A stretch of 64,000 bases of DNA from Bhargavaea ullalensis. Lineage in GTDB: Bacteria > Bacillota > Bacilli > Bacillales_A > Planococcaceae. Shown piece by piece: positions 42,691 through 51,172 of this stretch. A program made the position numbers and the translations under genes. The stretch's first letter is position 1. Each line of letters starts with the position of its first letter. The notes below the pieces were generated by a model. That model was given only the letters and a program-made list of their open reading frames with translations. It was not told the origin of the DNA and ran no database searches. The DNA is taken from NCBI RefSeq assembly GCF_040545425.1, contig NZ_JBEPLW010000016.1; one strand, written 5' to 3'.

Positions 42691-43605
42691 ATGTCATTAC
42701 AACAAAAAATCGAAGACGTACTAAAGGAGCAAAAAGGGGAGTTCGGCATTTACATCAAGCATCTTCAAACCGGAGAAGAAGTCAGGGTCCATGATGACCG
42801 CTTGTTCCAGATGGCAAGTGTCTTTAAAGTTCCCATCCTATTGACGCTTTTTGAACAGGTGAATCAAAGCAGACTGAAATTAGACCAGCGCATCACCATT
42901 ACAGAAGAAGACAGGGTGCCGGGATCCGGTGTGTTTCAGGAGATGGATGTTGACCTGTCGGTGACGATCAAAGATCTTGCGACGATGATGATCATTGTCA
43001 GTGATAACTTGGCGACGGATATGCTTTACCGGCTGCTTGGCCGGGATGCCATCCAAAAGACCATGGATGAATTGGGTCTGGAGCAGCTGACCATCAGGCA
43101 TTCCTGCCGGGAACTGCTTTGTCTGACGGTTGGTTTGGAAGCGGCACCCTATAGCCCCGAGAGCCATAAAGAGTTGGTGTCAAGATTATATGGCGAGGGA
43201 GACTACAGCGACAGCTACGTGTTGCAGACTGACCAGGAAAACAATGTGTGCACACCAAGAGAGATGGCCGTGATTTTTGAGAAGCTGGCATCGGGCGACT
43301 TTATCAGTGACAAAGTTTGTGCAGACATCCTCGATATCTTGTTCCGGCAGCAACTGGGCCAGCGGATTCCCGGCCGCCTCCCGTCTCACGTCAAAGTAGC
43401 CCATAAAACAGGGACGATCGCCACGACGGTGAATGACGCAGGGATTGTGTATTTGCCGGGCGGAAAGGGTGAATACGTCATCAGCGTCTTCTCGGTCGGC
43501 AATGAAGAAACATATAAAGGCGCCGAGACGATCGCCTTGATATCAGAGTTGGCCTATCACCATTTCGTTGAAAACACAGCGGGCAGTCCTGTGTTGGCTG
43601 ATTAA
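42691..43605 (+). CDS. Cytoplasmic class A beta-lactamase-like serine hydrolase
   Basis: 304 aa. S43-V-F-K46 (SxxK), S104-D-N106 (SDN) and K239-T-G241 (KTG) follow class A beta-lactamase spacing. It begins MSLQQKIEDVLKEQKGEFGI with no signal peptide, so it cannot reach the wall. A conserved omega-loop Glu equivalent to E166 is not obvious in the stretch 140-175. More likely a peptidase or amidase of imported peptides than an antibiotic-resistance enzyme. 24 nt after the second binding protein. Confidence 0.85.
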   Translation: MSLQQKIEDVLKEQKGEFGIYIKHLQTGEEVRVHDDRLFQMASVFKVPILLTLFEQVNQSRLKLDQRITITEEDRVPGSGVFQEMDVDLSVTIKDLATMMIIVSDNLATDMLYRLLGRDAIQKTMDELGLEQLTIRHSCRELLCLTVGLEAAPYSPESHKELVSRLYGEGDYSDSYVLQTDQENNVCTPREMAVIFEKLASGDFISDKVCADILDILFRQQLGQRIPGRLPSHVKVAHKTGTIATTVNDAGIVYLPGGKGEYVISVFSVGNEETYKGAETIALISELAYHHFVENTAGSPVLAD

Positions 43606-43618
43606 AGGCAATAATCAC

Positions 43619-43655
43619 AAAAGCGGAATCTCCAATTGGAAATTCCGCTTTTCTT
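43619..43655. terminator. Bidirectional terminator between convergent genes
   Basis: AAAAGCGGAAT (43619-43629) with ATTCCGCTTTT (43642-43652), inner palindrome TCCAATTGGA. The convergent YfcC-type gene ends at 43672. Confidence 0.88.
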
Positions 43656-43671
43656 TATTTCTATATATCCG

Positions 43672-45060
43672 TCAAAACGGTCCCCAGCCCATCCATACGC
43701 CGATCATGAGGTAGACGGCGCCGATGACGGTCCAGATGAGCAGGAGGGGGGCGACGAACTTGGCCCACTTGGTCCACGGCACACCGGCGACCGCGAGGCA
43801 GGCCATGAGGACGCCGGATGTCGGCGTGATGATGTTTGTAAACCCGTCGCCCATTTTGTAGGCCTGCACGGCGACTTGGCGCGGGACTTCCATGATGTCG
43901 GCGAGCGGGGTCATGATCGGCATGACGATGACGGCCTGGCCGCTTCCGGATGTGACGAGGAAGTTGAACAGCTCATTTGCGATGAACATGGCCACTGCAC
44001 CCGCTGCGCTTGTGAATGGCGTCATGACCATGGCCATTCCTTCGACGATGGTGTCTAGGATCTTGCCGTTTTCCAGGATGACGACGATGGAGCGGGCCAT
44101 CCCGATGATGAGGGCTCCGTAGACGAGTCCTTTGGCACCGTTGAAGAACTCGGCGACGAGGTTGTTCGGGGTGATCCGGTCGATGATTGCCGTGCCGACG
44201 GCGATCACGAGGAAGATGGCGGCCATTTCATTGAGGCCCCATTGGTGCTGGAACACGCCGTAGACGTAAATGCCGATGCCGATGGCCAGCCAAAGTAGAA
44301 CAAGCTTATGTACAAGCGTCATTTGCTGGTTTTGGTCCACTTCGGCGTCTTTGTCGACTTTCGGGAATGGGTTGTCGCTTAATACGCCTTTGGACGGGTC
44401 TTTCTGGATCTTCTTCGCGTACCAGAAGATGTAGAGCATGGTGACGAGAACGATGGTGGCGAAGATTACCGCACGGAAACCGACGCCGGAGAAAATCGGG
44501 AGTTCTGCGATCTGCTGGGCCGTTCCGGTCGTCAGTGGATCGAGGAACGCTGTGGCGAAACCGGAATAGGCGCCGAGGTAGATGATCGACACCCCGACAA
44601 TGGCGTCAAACTTCATCGAGCGGGCCAGGATGATGCCGATCGGAATGAAGGCAATGACAGCGTTGACGACGATGCCGAGCGCCCCGAAGATGGAGAACAG
44701 GATCATGACCCCGGCAATCAAGACAAGCTCTTTGTTTTTCGTTTTTTCGATTGTTTTCAGGATGAGTGCGTCGATGGCGCCGGTTGATTCGATGACCGCG
44801 AATGAACCTCCGATGATGAGGACGAGGAAGATCAGCGGGGCAGCGGCAATCATGCCTTCCTGGATGGCCAGGAACACGTCCAGCAGACCGGCTGATGAAG
44901 ATTCAATCTGTGAATAGCTGCCCGGAACGACGATGGTGGCCGTATCGGTTTCTTGCCGTTCATATTCGCCTGCCGGAACGACCCAGGTCAAAACGGCAGC
45001 CAGCGCAAGGATGATGAACAAGATGACATAGGCATCAGGCAAAGCCAATTTCTTTTTCAA
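43672..45060 (-). CDS. YfcC-family membrane carrier
   Basis: 462 aa, about 12 TM helices. A TTG start at 45060 behind GGGAGG (7 nt); the product then begins with KKKLALPDAYVILFIILALA. LTWVVPAGEYER in the first loop, FVTSGSGQAVIVMPIMTPLA and ITPTSGVLMACLAVAGVP are typical of YfcC/DcuC-like (ion transporter superfamily) carriers, which move basic amino acids, dipeptides or dicarboxylates. Divergent from an RpiR regulator that starts 121 nt away and likely controls it. Confidence 0.86.
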   Translation of the reverse strand: MKKKLALPDAYVILFIILALAAVLTWVVPAGEYERQETDTATIVVPGSYSQIESSSAGLLDVFLAIQEGMIAAAPLIFLVLIIGGSFAVIESTGAIDALILKTIEKTKNKELVLIAGVMILFSIFGALGIVVNAVIAFIPIGIILARSMKFDAIVGVSIIYLGAYSGFATAFLDPLTTGTAQQIAELPIFSGVGFRAVIFATIVLVTMLYIFWYAKKIQKDPSKGVLSDNPFPKVDKDAEVDQNQQMTLVHKLVLLWLAIGIGIYVYGVFQHQWGLNEMAAIFLVIAVGTAIIDRITPNNLVAEFFNGAKGLVYGALIIGMARSIVVILENGKILDTIVEGMAMVMTPFTSAAGAVAMFIANELFNFLVTSGSGQAVIVMPIMTPLADIMEVPRQVAVQAYKMGDGFTNIITPTSGVLMACLAVAGVPWTKWAKFVAPLLLIWTVIGAVYLMIGVWMGWGPF

Positions 45061-45106
45061 TGGATGACCTCCCTCTCCGAAAGTGTTGAGTTTTCGGAAT
45101 GTTGTA

Positions 45107-45135
45107 TTGACTAAGAATAGGTTAAACCATATAAT
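45107..45135 (+). promoter_or_regulatory. Promoter of the RpiR-M20-racemase operon
   Basis: TTGACT at 45107-45112, a 17-nt spacer and a consensus TATAAT at 45130-45135, 46 nt before the regulator start, in the divergent gap with the YfcC-type gene. Confidence 0.7.
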
Positions 45136-45181
45136 TTATTTTATCAATAAAAAATTAATTCATTTAAAGCGGGGCAGTGCG

Positions 45182-45979
45182 ATGTCTTATCGGGAGAAAA
45201 CGAAACAGTCATTTGATTCGTTGACGCCGGGGTTGAAGAAAGTGGGAGAGGCGCTGATGACCAGTCCGATCCTGTTTGCGACAAAGCCGGCGCGCCAGGT
45301 GGCGGAAGTGCTTGGAGTCGGGGAGACGATGATTGTCCGTTTTTCAAAAGCCATCGGGTTCGGCGGATTCGGAGAGCTTCAGAAAGATGTAAGGAAAGCA
45401 TTGATGACCGGGCCATCATTGAGCGAGGAGCGGGCCACGGGGAATGACAATTCATTTGCCGGGGTGATCAGAAGTGATATCCAAAACCTGCAGCGAACCG
45501 CGGAAGGGCTGGACACTGAAGTCGCCGATGCGATTGTCGGGATGCTGGCCGAAGCGCAAACTGTGCAGGTTGTCGGCTATTATCAGTCGTTTCCGTTTGC
45601 CCACTGGTTTTCGTTCCTGCTGAATACCATCAAGGAGGATGTTCGGCTTTTCCGTCCTGAAACGGACATCGGCATCACGAAAAAGGGGCCGGATCATTGT
45701 GTGGTGATCTTTTCGTATTACCGGTATGCGCTCGGGACGATCCGTCTCGCGGAAGAAGCAAGGGCTAACGGGAACCGGGTGATCGTTATTACGGATTCCT
45801 CCGTTTCGCCTGTCGTGCCGCTTGCGGACCGGGTGCTCGTCCTGGCGGGTGCGGAAAAGTCGGCCATTGAAAAAGGGCCGGTCACTTTTTCGGTGATGAA
45901 TGCCTTGCTGCTCCATGTTGCGGAACGGGTGGGGAAGCTGGACTTCATCAATCCGGCCAACCAGTATTTCATTCAATAA
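45182..45979 (+). CDS. RpiR/MurR-family regulator (2)
   Basis: 265 aa from ATG 45182; an upstream in-frame ATG at 45083 would place the promoter inside the gene. HTH segment ARQVAEVLGVGETMIVRFSK and IGFGGFGELQKDVRK, then a SIS domain (VQVVGYYQSFPFAHWF). Related to regulator 1. Heads the unit with the M20 deacylase and racemase genes and faces the YfcC-type carrier. Confidence 0.9.
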   Translation: MSYREKTKQSFDSLTPGLKKVGEALMTSPILFATKPARQVAEVLGVGETMIVRFSKAIGFGGFGELQKDVRKALMTGPSLSEERATGNDNSFAGVIRSDIQNLQRTAEGLDTEVADAIVGMLAEAQTVQVVGYYQSFPFAHWFSFLLNTIKEDVRLFRPETDIGITKKGPDHCVVIFSYYRYALGTIRLAEEARANGNRVIVITDSSVSPVVPLADRVLVLAGAEKSAIEKGPVTFSVMNALLLHVAERVGKLDFINPANQYFIQ

Positions 45980-45995
45980 GAAGGGGGAGTTTCAC

Positions 45996-47129
45996 ATGAA
46001 CGAGCTGAAGGAACGCGTACAAGAGACATTTGAGCACTTCCATGAACACCCGGAGCTGAGCTGGGAAGAAGTGGAGACGACGAAGAGGGTCGCAGAGCTG
46101 TTGGAGGAAGCGGGATGCCGTGTGCGCACGTTTGACGATTGCACGGGCGTTGTGGGTGAAATCGGGAATTTCGGCGAGGGCCGTCCGGTGATTGCGGTCC
46201 GTGCCGACATGGACGCGCTGTACCAGGAAGTGCAGGGAGAGATGAAGGCCAACCATTCATGCGGCCATGATGCGCACATGACGATGGTGCTCGGGACGCT
46301 TTGGACTATTCGGCAGCATCCTGAGATTCTGGACAAGATCGGCATCCGGTTCATTTTCCAGCCTGCGGAGGAAGTCGGCGCGGGCGCCTTGAAGCTGGTG
46401 GAAAAAGGGGTGGTCGACGATGTGGATTACTACTATGGCATCCATCTTCGCCCGTTCCAGGAAACGCCGGACGGAAAGGCGTCGCCGGCCATCGTGCACG
46501 GGGCGACCGGCTCGATTGCATTCGAGATCAGAGGCGATGACGCACACGGCGCACGGCCGCATTTAACGCACAATGCGGTGGAAATCGGCAATTATCTGAT
46601 CAATGCGTTCCATACGATCCATCTGGACCCGAACATCGCCCATACGGCGAAAGTCACGCGTTTTCTCGCCGGCGGGCGCAACATCAACATCATTCCGGGA
46701 AGCGCACAGATGGCGCTCGACATCCGGGCGCAGACAAATGAAGTGATGGACCAGCTCCGCGCCAGGATTCTGGAAATCATCCAGTCTGCAAGGGATCTGT
46801 ACCACGTGGAGATCAACATCACGGAGGATTTCGGAATTGCCGCTGCAGAAGTGAATGCGGAGGCGGAAGAAGTGGCACGCCAGGCGATCGTCCGGACGCT
46901 GGGGGAGGAAAACCTGACCGATCCGATCATTACGCCGGGCGGGGATGATTTTCATTTCTATACGATCAAGCGTCCGCAGGTGAAAGCGACGATGGTCGGC
47001 CTCGGATGCGGGCTTGCGCCGGGACTGCATCATCCGGATATGTCATTTAACCGGGAAGCGATGATGAACGGCATCCGGGTGCTGTCCGAAATTCTCGCGA
47101 TTCATGCAGAAGGAGTGGAAGAAAGATGA
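45996..47129 (+). CDS. M20-family N-acyl-amino-acid deacylase
   Basis: 377 aa from ATG 45996 (AAGGGGGAG). Zinc-peptidase signatures: AVRADMDALYQEV, NHSCGHDAHMTMVLG, FIFQPAEEVGAGA and GIHLRPF. The small lid domain is present (HGARPHLTHNAVEIG). Relatives hydrolyse N-acetyl, N-succinyl or N-carbamoyl L-amino acids, or hippurate. It overlaps the racemase gene by 4 nt; that pairing is the arrangement known for conversion of N-acyl D-amino acids to L-amino acids. Confidence 0.88.
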   Translation: MNELKERVQETFEHFHEHPELSWEEVETTKRVAELLEEAGCRVRTFDDCTGVVGEIGNFGEGRPVIAVRADMDALYQEVQGEMKANHSCGHDAHMTMVLGTLWTIRQHPEILDKIGIRFIFQPAEEVGAGALKLVEKGVVDDVDYYYGIHLRPFQETPDGKASPAIVHGATGSIAFEIRGDDAHGARPHLTHNAVEIGNYLINAFHTIHLDPNIAHTAKVTRFLAGGRNINIIPGSAQMALDIRAQTNEVMDQLRARILEIIQSARDLYHVEINITEDFGIAAAEVNAEAEEVARQAIVRTLGEENLTDPIITPGGDDFHFYTIKRPQVKATMVGLGCGLAPGLHHPDMSFNREAMMNGIRVLSEILAIHAEGVEER

Positions 47130-48271
47130 AATCCGTCAAATTGAGTGAAGTCCGCCTGCACCATGTGAACGTCTCGTTGATCGCGCCGTTCACCACGAGT
47201 TTCGGAACGATGGAAAACAAAGATGTGTGCCTGGTGGAGGTCGTGGACGAATCCGGCGTTTCCGGCTGGGGTGAAACCGCGACAAGCAACGAACCTTATT
47301 ATAATGAAGAAACGACTGCAACGGCCGTTTACATGCTGAAGGAATTTTTCATTCCCCGCCTGTTGCACCGGGAGATCAAACATCCGTCGGAAGTTCATGA
47401 GATGCTCCAGTTTGTGCGTCGCAACAACATCGCCAAAGCCGCCATCGAGACAGCGATCTGGGATGCGTTCGCAAAGAAAAACGGGCAGTCGATTGCCGGA
47501 TTGATCGGCGGAACCAAAGAAGAAATCGAGTCCGGCAAGAGCATCGGCATCCAGGAAAGCCCGGATGTGCTCGTGGAAAAAGTCCGCGGATATGTCGAGG
47601 AAGGATTCCGCAAAATCAAAGTGAAGATCAAGCCGGGTGCCGACATTGAATACATGCGGGCCGTCCGCGAAGCGTTCCCGGACATCGCGCTCATGGCAGA
47701 CGCCAACTCGGCCTATACACTGGATGACGCCGAACATCTGAAGCAGCTGGATGAGCTGGACCTGCTGATGATCGAACAGCCGCTCGCCCATGATGACATC
47801 ATCGACCATGCGACACTGCAGAAACAGATCAAGACGCCCGTGTGTCTGGATGAAAGCATTCATACTTATGAAGATGCTCGAAAAGCGATCGAACTCGGCA
47901 GCTGCCAAATCATCAACATCAAAATCGGACGTGTCGGCGGCCTGGAAGAGTCCCGCCGGATCCACGACCTGTGCATGGAAAACGGCATCGCCGTCTGGTG
48001 CGGCGGCATGCTCGAAACCGGCGTCGGACGCGCACACAACATCCAGATGACGACGCTGCCGAACTTCACCATTCCCGGCGACACCGCCCCGTCGAGCCAC
48101 TACTGGACCGAAGACATCGTCACACCGGAAATTGAAATGCATGACGGCTTGATCCGGGTGCCGGACGGCATCGGGATCGGCTATGAAGTGGACCCGGTGA
48201 AACTGGCGAAAGTGAAGCAGTCGGAAGACCGCATCACGAGCACGGAAACAGCGCACCCGATTCCGGAGTGA
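47126..48271 (+). CDS. N-acylamino-acid (N-succinyl) racemase, enolase superfamily
   Basis: 381 aa, MLE-subgroup enolase-superfamily enzyme. The catalytic KxK is seen as KIKVKIKPG, the metal ligands in ADANSAY, IEQPL and CLDESI, and the second catalytic Lys in NIKIGRVGG. CGGMLETGVGRAHN and LPNFTIPGDTAPSSHYW are typical of NSAR/OSBS proteins. With no menaquinone genes around and an M20 deacylase overlapping it, racemisation of N-acyl amino acids is more likely than o-succinylbenzoate synthesis. An Ala-Glu-type dipeptide epimerase is the other possibility. Confidence 0.83.
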   Translation: MKSVKLSEVRLHHVNVSLIAPFTTSFGTMENKDVCLVEVVDESGVSGWGETATSNEPYYNEETTATAVYMLKEFFIPRLLHREIKHPSEVHEMLQFVRRNNIAKAAIETAIWDAFAKKNGQSIAGLIGGTKEEIESGKSIGIQESPDVLVEKVRGYVEEGFRKIKVKIKPGADIEYMRAVREAFPDIALMADANSAYTLDDAEHLKQLDELDLLMIEQPLAHDDIIDHATLQKQIKTPVCLDESIHTYEDARKAIELGSCQIINIKIGRVGGLEESRRIHDLCMENGIAVWCGGMLETGVGRAHNIQMTTLPNFTIPGDTAPSSHYWTEDIVTPEIEMHDGLIRVPDGIGIGYEVDPVKLAKVKQSEDRITSTETAHPIPE

Positions 48272-48290
48272 ATAGCGAATAAGTGAGGAC

Positions 48291-48325
48291 AAGCCCCTGA
48301 CCGGTGTTGCGGTCAGGGGCTTTTT
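48291..48325 (+). terminator. Terminator of the racemase operon
   Basis: AAGCCCCTGACC (48291-48302) with GGTCAGGGGCTT (48311-48322), then TTTAGG. Confidence 0.9.
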
Positions 48326-48460
48326 AGGAGAAATCGGCTGCGGACCCCCCAGCCTGTACAGTTCGTCCGGCAGTCCGGTTCAATGTTTGACACAGTGTAA
48401 AAGTGATGGAGGGGCCGGACTTTGTATAATTGAAATAGTCAAATTTCAAGGAGGAGACCG

Positions 48461-50080
48461 ATGAAGGCAGATATCGTGTTCCAAAACGGAGAAGTCATCA
48501 CAGTCAATGAACGAGACGAAGTCTGCGAAGCGGTGGCTGTGGCGGGCAACCGGATTGTGGCGGTCGGGTCGGATAAGGAAATGTCGGACTGGATCGGCCC
48601 GGATACCGAGGTAGTGAATCTGGGCGGAAAGACGCTGATGCCGGGAATCATCGACGCGCATCTTCACTTTGTTCTTTATGGGCTGAATCAGATGAATATC
48701 AGCTGCAAGCAACCGGAGATGGATTCCGTCGCCAATGTTTTGAAAGCGCTTCAAAAACGGGCTTCTGAAACGCCGGCGGGTGAATGGGTGCGCGCCTGGG
48801 GATTCAATGAGTCGGCCGTCTCAGAAGAGCGTTATCCGACAAGAGAAGAACTGGACGCCGTTTCGGCGGAGCATCCAATCATCATTGCCCGCACATGCAG
48901 CCATATCGGGATCGCCAATTCAAAAGCACTGGAGCTTGCGGGCATTGAGGCGGAAACACCGGATCCCCCCGGCGGCATCATCGAACGGAACCCGGATGGA
49001 TCGCTGACCGGCAGGCTGATCGAGAATGCCTATATGGCGTTCAACGCGGCCGCCCGTTATTCCACTGAGGAGCTGGCGCAGGCCATGCAGCTGGCCCAGC
49101 AGCAGTTCTTTGAAAAAGGGATCACGAGCGTCCACGAGGCGGGGGCATTCGATGAGGAAAGCTACCGGATGATGCAGCTGGCATCCGGTGACGGAGACTT
49201 GAAGCTGCGGATCTACGCCATGATCGGCACATTGAATGATTGCCGGACATTCACGCTCAACATGATGGAATCGGGAGTTGTGACGGGGACAGGAAATGAC
49301 CGGTTTAAAATCGGCCCGGCGAAGCTGTTCCTTGATGGCAGCTCCACAGGACCGACGATTGCAACGCGTGAAGGGTACACGAGCGATCCGGACGATCATG
49401 GGATTTTGGTTTATTCGGATGATGAAGTGTACGAAGTGCTCGGCGAAGCGCATCGCCGGGGATATCAGCTGACGGTGCATGCACAGGGCGACCGGGCGGT
49501 GGAGCAGTATCTCGATGTGATCGAACGGGCACTGAAAGAGCATCCGCGCAAGCACCGGCACCGGATCGAGCATGCGGGCGTAACGCCGCCGGACCTCCAG
49601 AAGAGGATGAAGGAACTCGGAGTGATTCCGATTCCGAATCCGCCGTTCCCCTACGAGTTTGGAGAAACCTATTTCCAGCATTACGGTGAGCGGACGGAAT
49701 TCATGTATCCGGCAAGGGACTTCCTCGATCTGGGAATTCCGTGTGCCGCCGGATCGGACGCGCCGGTGACGACGGTCGAGCCGATGATCGGGCTGCATAC
49801 CGCGGTGAACCGCAAAACCGCCGCCGGCAATGACTTTGGCATTCGTCAGAGAGTCAGCCTGCTTGAGGCGATCCGGATGTACACATACAATGCGGCCTAC
49901 GCCAGCTTCGACGAGCAGAAAAAGGGCAGCCTTGAAGCAGGAAAGCTGGCCGATCTCATCGTGCTGGACCGGGCGATCTTGAAGGAGCCGGCCCACCGGA
50001 TCAAAGAGGCCCGCGTGGAAATGACAATGATCGACGGCGAAAAAGTGTTTGAACGAAAGCCGTCGGCCGTAAAGGGATAA
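48461..50080 (+). CDS. YtcJ-type amidohydrolase (Amidohydro_3)
   Basis: 539 aa. MPGIIDAHLHFVLYG (HxH), FLDGSSTGPTIATREGY, TVHAQGDRAVEQYLDV, HRIEHAG and AAGSDAPVTTVEP give the metal and active-site pattern of the YtcJ/N-substituted formamide deformylase group. Cytoplasmic. SD AAGGAGGAG. It is 14 nt before a nitrilase-family gene and upstream of a solute symporter, suggesting uptake and stepwise hydrolysis of an amide or formamide compound. Natural substrate unknown. Confidence 0.88.
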   Translation: MKADIVFQNGEVITVNERDEVCEAVAVAGNRIVAVGSDKEMSDWIGPDTEVVNLGGKTLMPGIIDAHLHFVLYGLNQMNISCKQPEMDSVANVLKALQKRASETPAGEWVRAWGFNESAVSEERYPTREELDAVSAEHPIIIARTCSHIGIANSKALELAGIEAETPDPPGGIIERNPDGSLTGRLIENAYMAFNAAARYSTEELAQAMQLAQQQFFEKGITSVHEAGAFDEESYRMMQLASGDGDLKLRIYAMIGTLNDCRTFTLNMMESGVVTGTGNDRFKIGPAKLFLDGSSTGPTIATREGYTSDPDDHGILVYSDDEVYEVLGEAHRRGYQLTVHAQGDRAVEQYLDVIERALKEHPRKHRHRIEHAGVTPPDLQKRMKELGVIPIPNPPFPYEFGETYFQHYGERTEFMYPARDFLDLGIPCAAGSDAPVTTVEPMIGLHTAVNRKTAAGNDFGIRQRVSLLEAIRMYTYNAAYASFDEQKKGSLEAGKLADLIVLDRAILKEPAHRIKEARVEMTMIDGEKVFERKPSAVKG

Positions 50081-50093
50081 GGGGGTTGCGGAG

Positions 50094-50978
50094 ATGGAGG
50101 TTCAGGTGACGAGCTGCCAGATTGAAATCCGGCCGGTCGGAAGCTTTCTAGAGTTTGAGGAGCAGGTCAGGCATGCATTTGAAAGGGTGCCGGCAGAAAG
50201 TGACTACGTGTTGTTGCCGGAACTGTTTACACTCGGGCTGCTGACGACCTTTGAAGATTTTGAGTCGATGCCGGTGACCGATTACCGGAGGCTGGCCGGA
50301 TTTTTGGATGAATACAAGGCTCTGTTCTCGGCACTGTCAGAAGAGCGCGGGCAGGTAATCCTTGCCGGCACCACACTGGAAGAAGACGGCGGCCGGCTGT
50401 TTAATACGGCGTTTATCTTCAGCCCGGACGGCCGGATTCAGAGCCATCGAAAAACCCATATCTTCCCGGGCGAAGCGGCCTGGAATACATCGGAAGGAGA
50501 CAGGCTGGAGGTCTTTTCCGCCGGGCCGGTGACTTTTGGCATGGCGGTCTGCTATGAGATGGAGATACCGGAAATTTCGGCGATCTATCAGCAGAAAGGG
50601 GCCGATCTTATCTTCTGTCCGTCATTTACCTTCACGCCACACGGGTTTTGGCGGGTCCGTCACTGCACGCATGCACGGGCAATCGAAAATCAGGTGTATG
50701 CCGTGCATTGTCCGACTGTCGGACCGGGCTACGGGATCATCAAGCCGGGGTTTGGAACCGGTGCGGTTCTCTCTCCTTGCGATCTTGCCTGGACGGAAAG
50801 CGGTGTGCTTGCGGAGGGTTCTGAGGAGGAGCGCATTGTGACAGCAAAACTTTCAATGGAAGCACTGTACGAGAATCGCCGGACGGGTGCCGCCACGACT
50901 GTGCGTGACCGGCGGCGCAGAAAGAGTTTATATGAGAATGAATCGGGCGGAGTGGACCGGGGAGGAATGATCAGATGA
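50094..50978 (+). CDS. Carbon-nitrogen hydrolase (nitrilase superfamily)
   Basis: 294 aa. The catalytic triad is visible: Glu in VLLPELFTLG, Lys in SHRKTHIFPGE and Cys in MAVCYEMEIPEI. Amidases and N-carbamoyl-hydrolases in this superfamily share it. The C-terminus (about 260-294) is charged and probably disordered. Its stop overlaps the DUF3311 gene start by 4 nt. Confidence 0.88.
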   Translation: MEVQVTSCQIEIRPVGSFLEFEEQVRHAFERVPAESDYVLLPELFTLGLLTTFEDFESMPVTDYRRLAGFLDEYKALFSALSEERGQVILAGTTLEEDGGRLFNTAFIFSPDGRIQSHRKTHIFPGEAAWNTSEGDRLEVFSAGPVTFGMAVCYEMEIPEISAIYQQKGADLIFCPSFTFTPHGFWRVRHCTHARAIENQVYAVHCPTVGPGYGIIKPGFGTGAVLSPCDLAWTESGVLAEGSEEERIVTAKLSMEALYENRRTGAATTVRDRRRRKSLYENESGGVDRGGMIR

Positions 50979-51172
50979 AGAAACCGCAATTGCTGTTGCT
51001 GATCCCGTTCATCGGGATGGCGTTCTGTTTGCCATTGGCCAATAAAATCGAGCCATATGTTCTGGGCCTTCCGTTTTTCATGTTCTGGATTGTCCTTTGG
51101 ATGGTGCTGTCATCGCTGATCATGTGGATCGTGTACCGTCTTGAATATGGCCGGAAGGAGGAAAAAGCATGA
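50975..51172 (+). CDS. DUF3311 family small membrane protein
   Basis: 65 aa, two TM helices (about 4-22 and 30-55) with PFFMFWIVLWMVLSSLIMWI and a charged C-terminus (EYGRKEEKA). DUF3311/YhdT-like subunits usually sit directly before an SSS symporter, as here with a 4-nt overlap on both sides, and probably assist it. Confidence 0.85.
   Translation: MKKPQLLLLIPFIGMAFCLPLANKIEPYVLGLPFFMFWIVLWMVLSSLIMWIVYRLEYGRKEEKA

Noticed and set aside
42691..43605. Antibiotic-resistance beta-lactamase
   Set aside because: No signal peptide and a clear peptide-catabolic neighbourhood.
47126..48271. menC of menaquinone synthesis
   Set aside because: No men genes adjacent; overlap with an M20 deacylase favours N-acylamino-acid racemisation.
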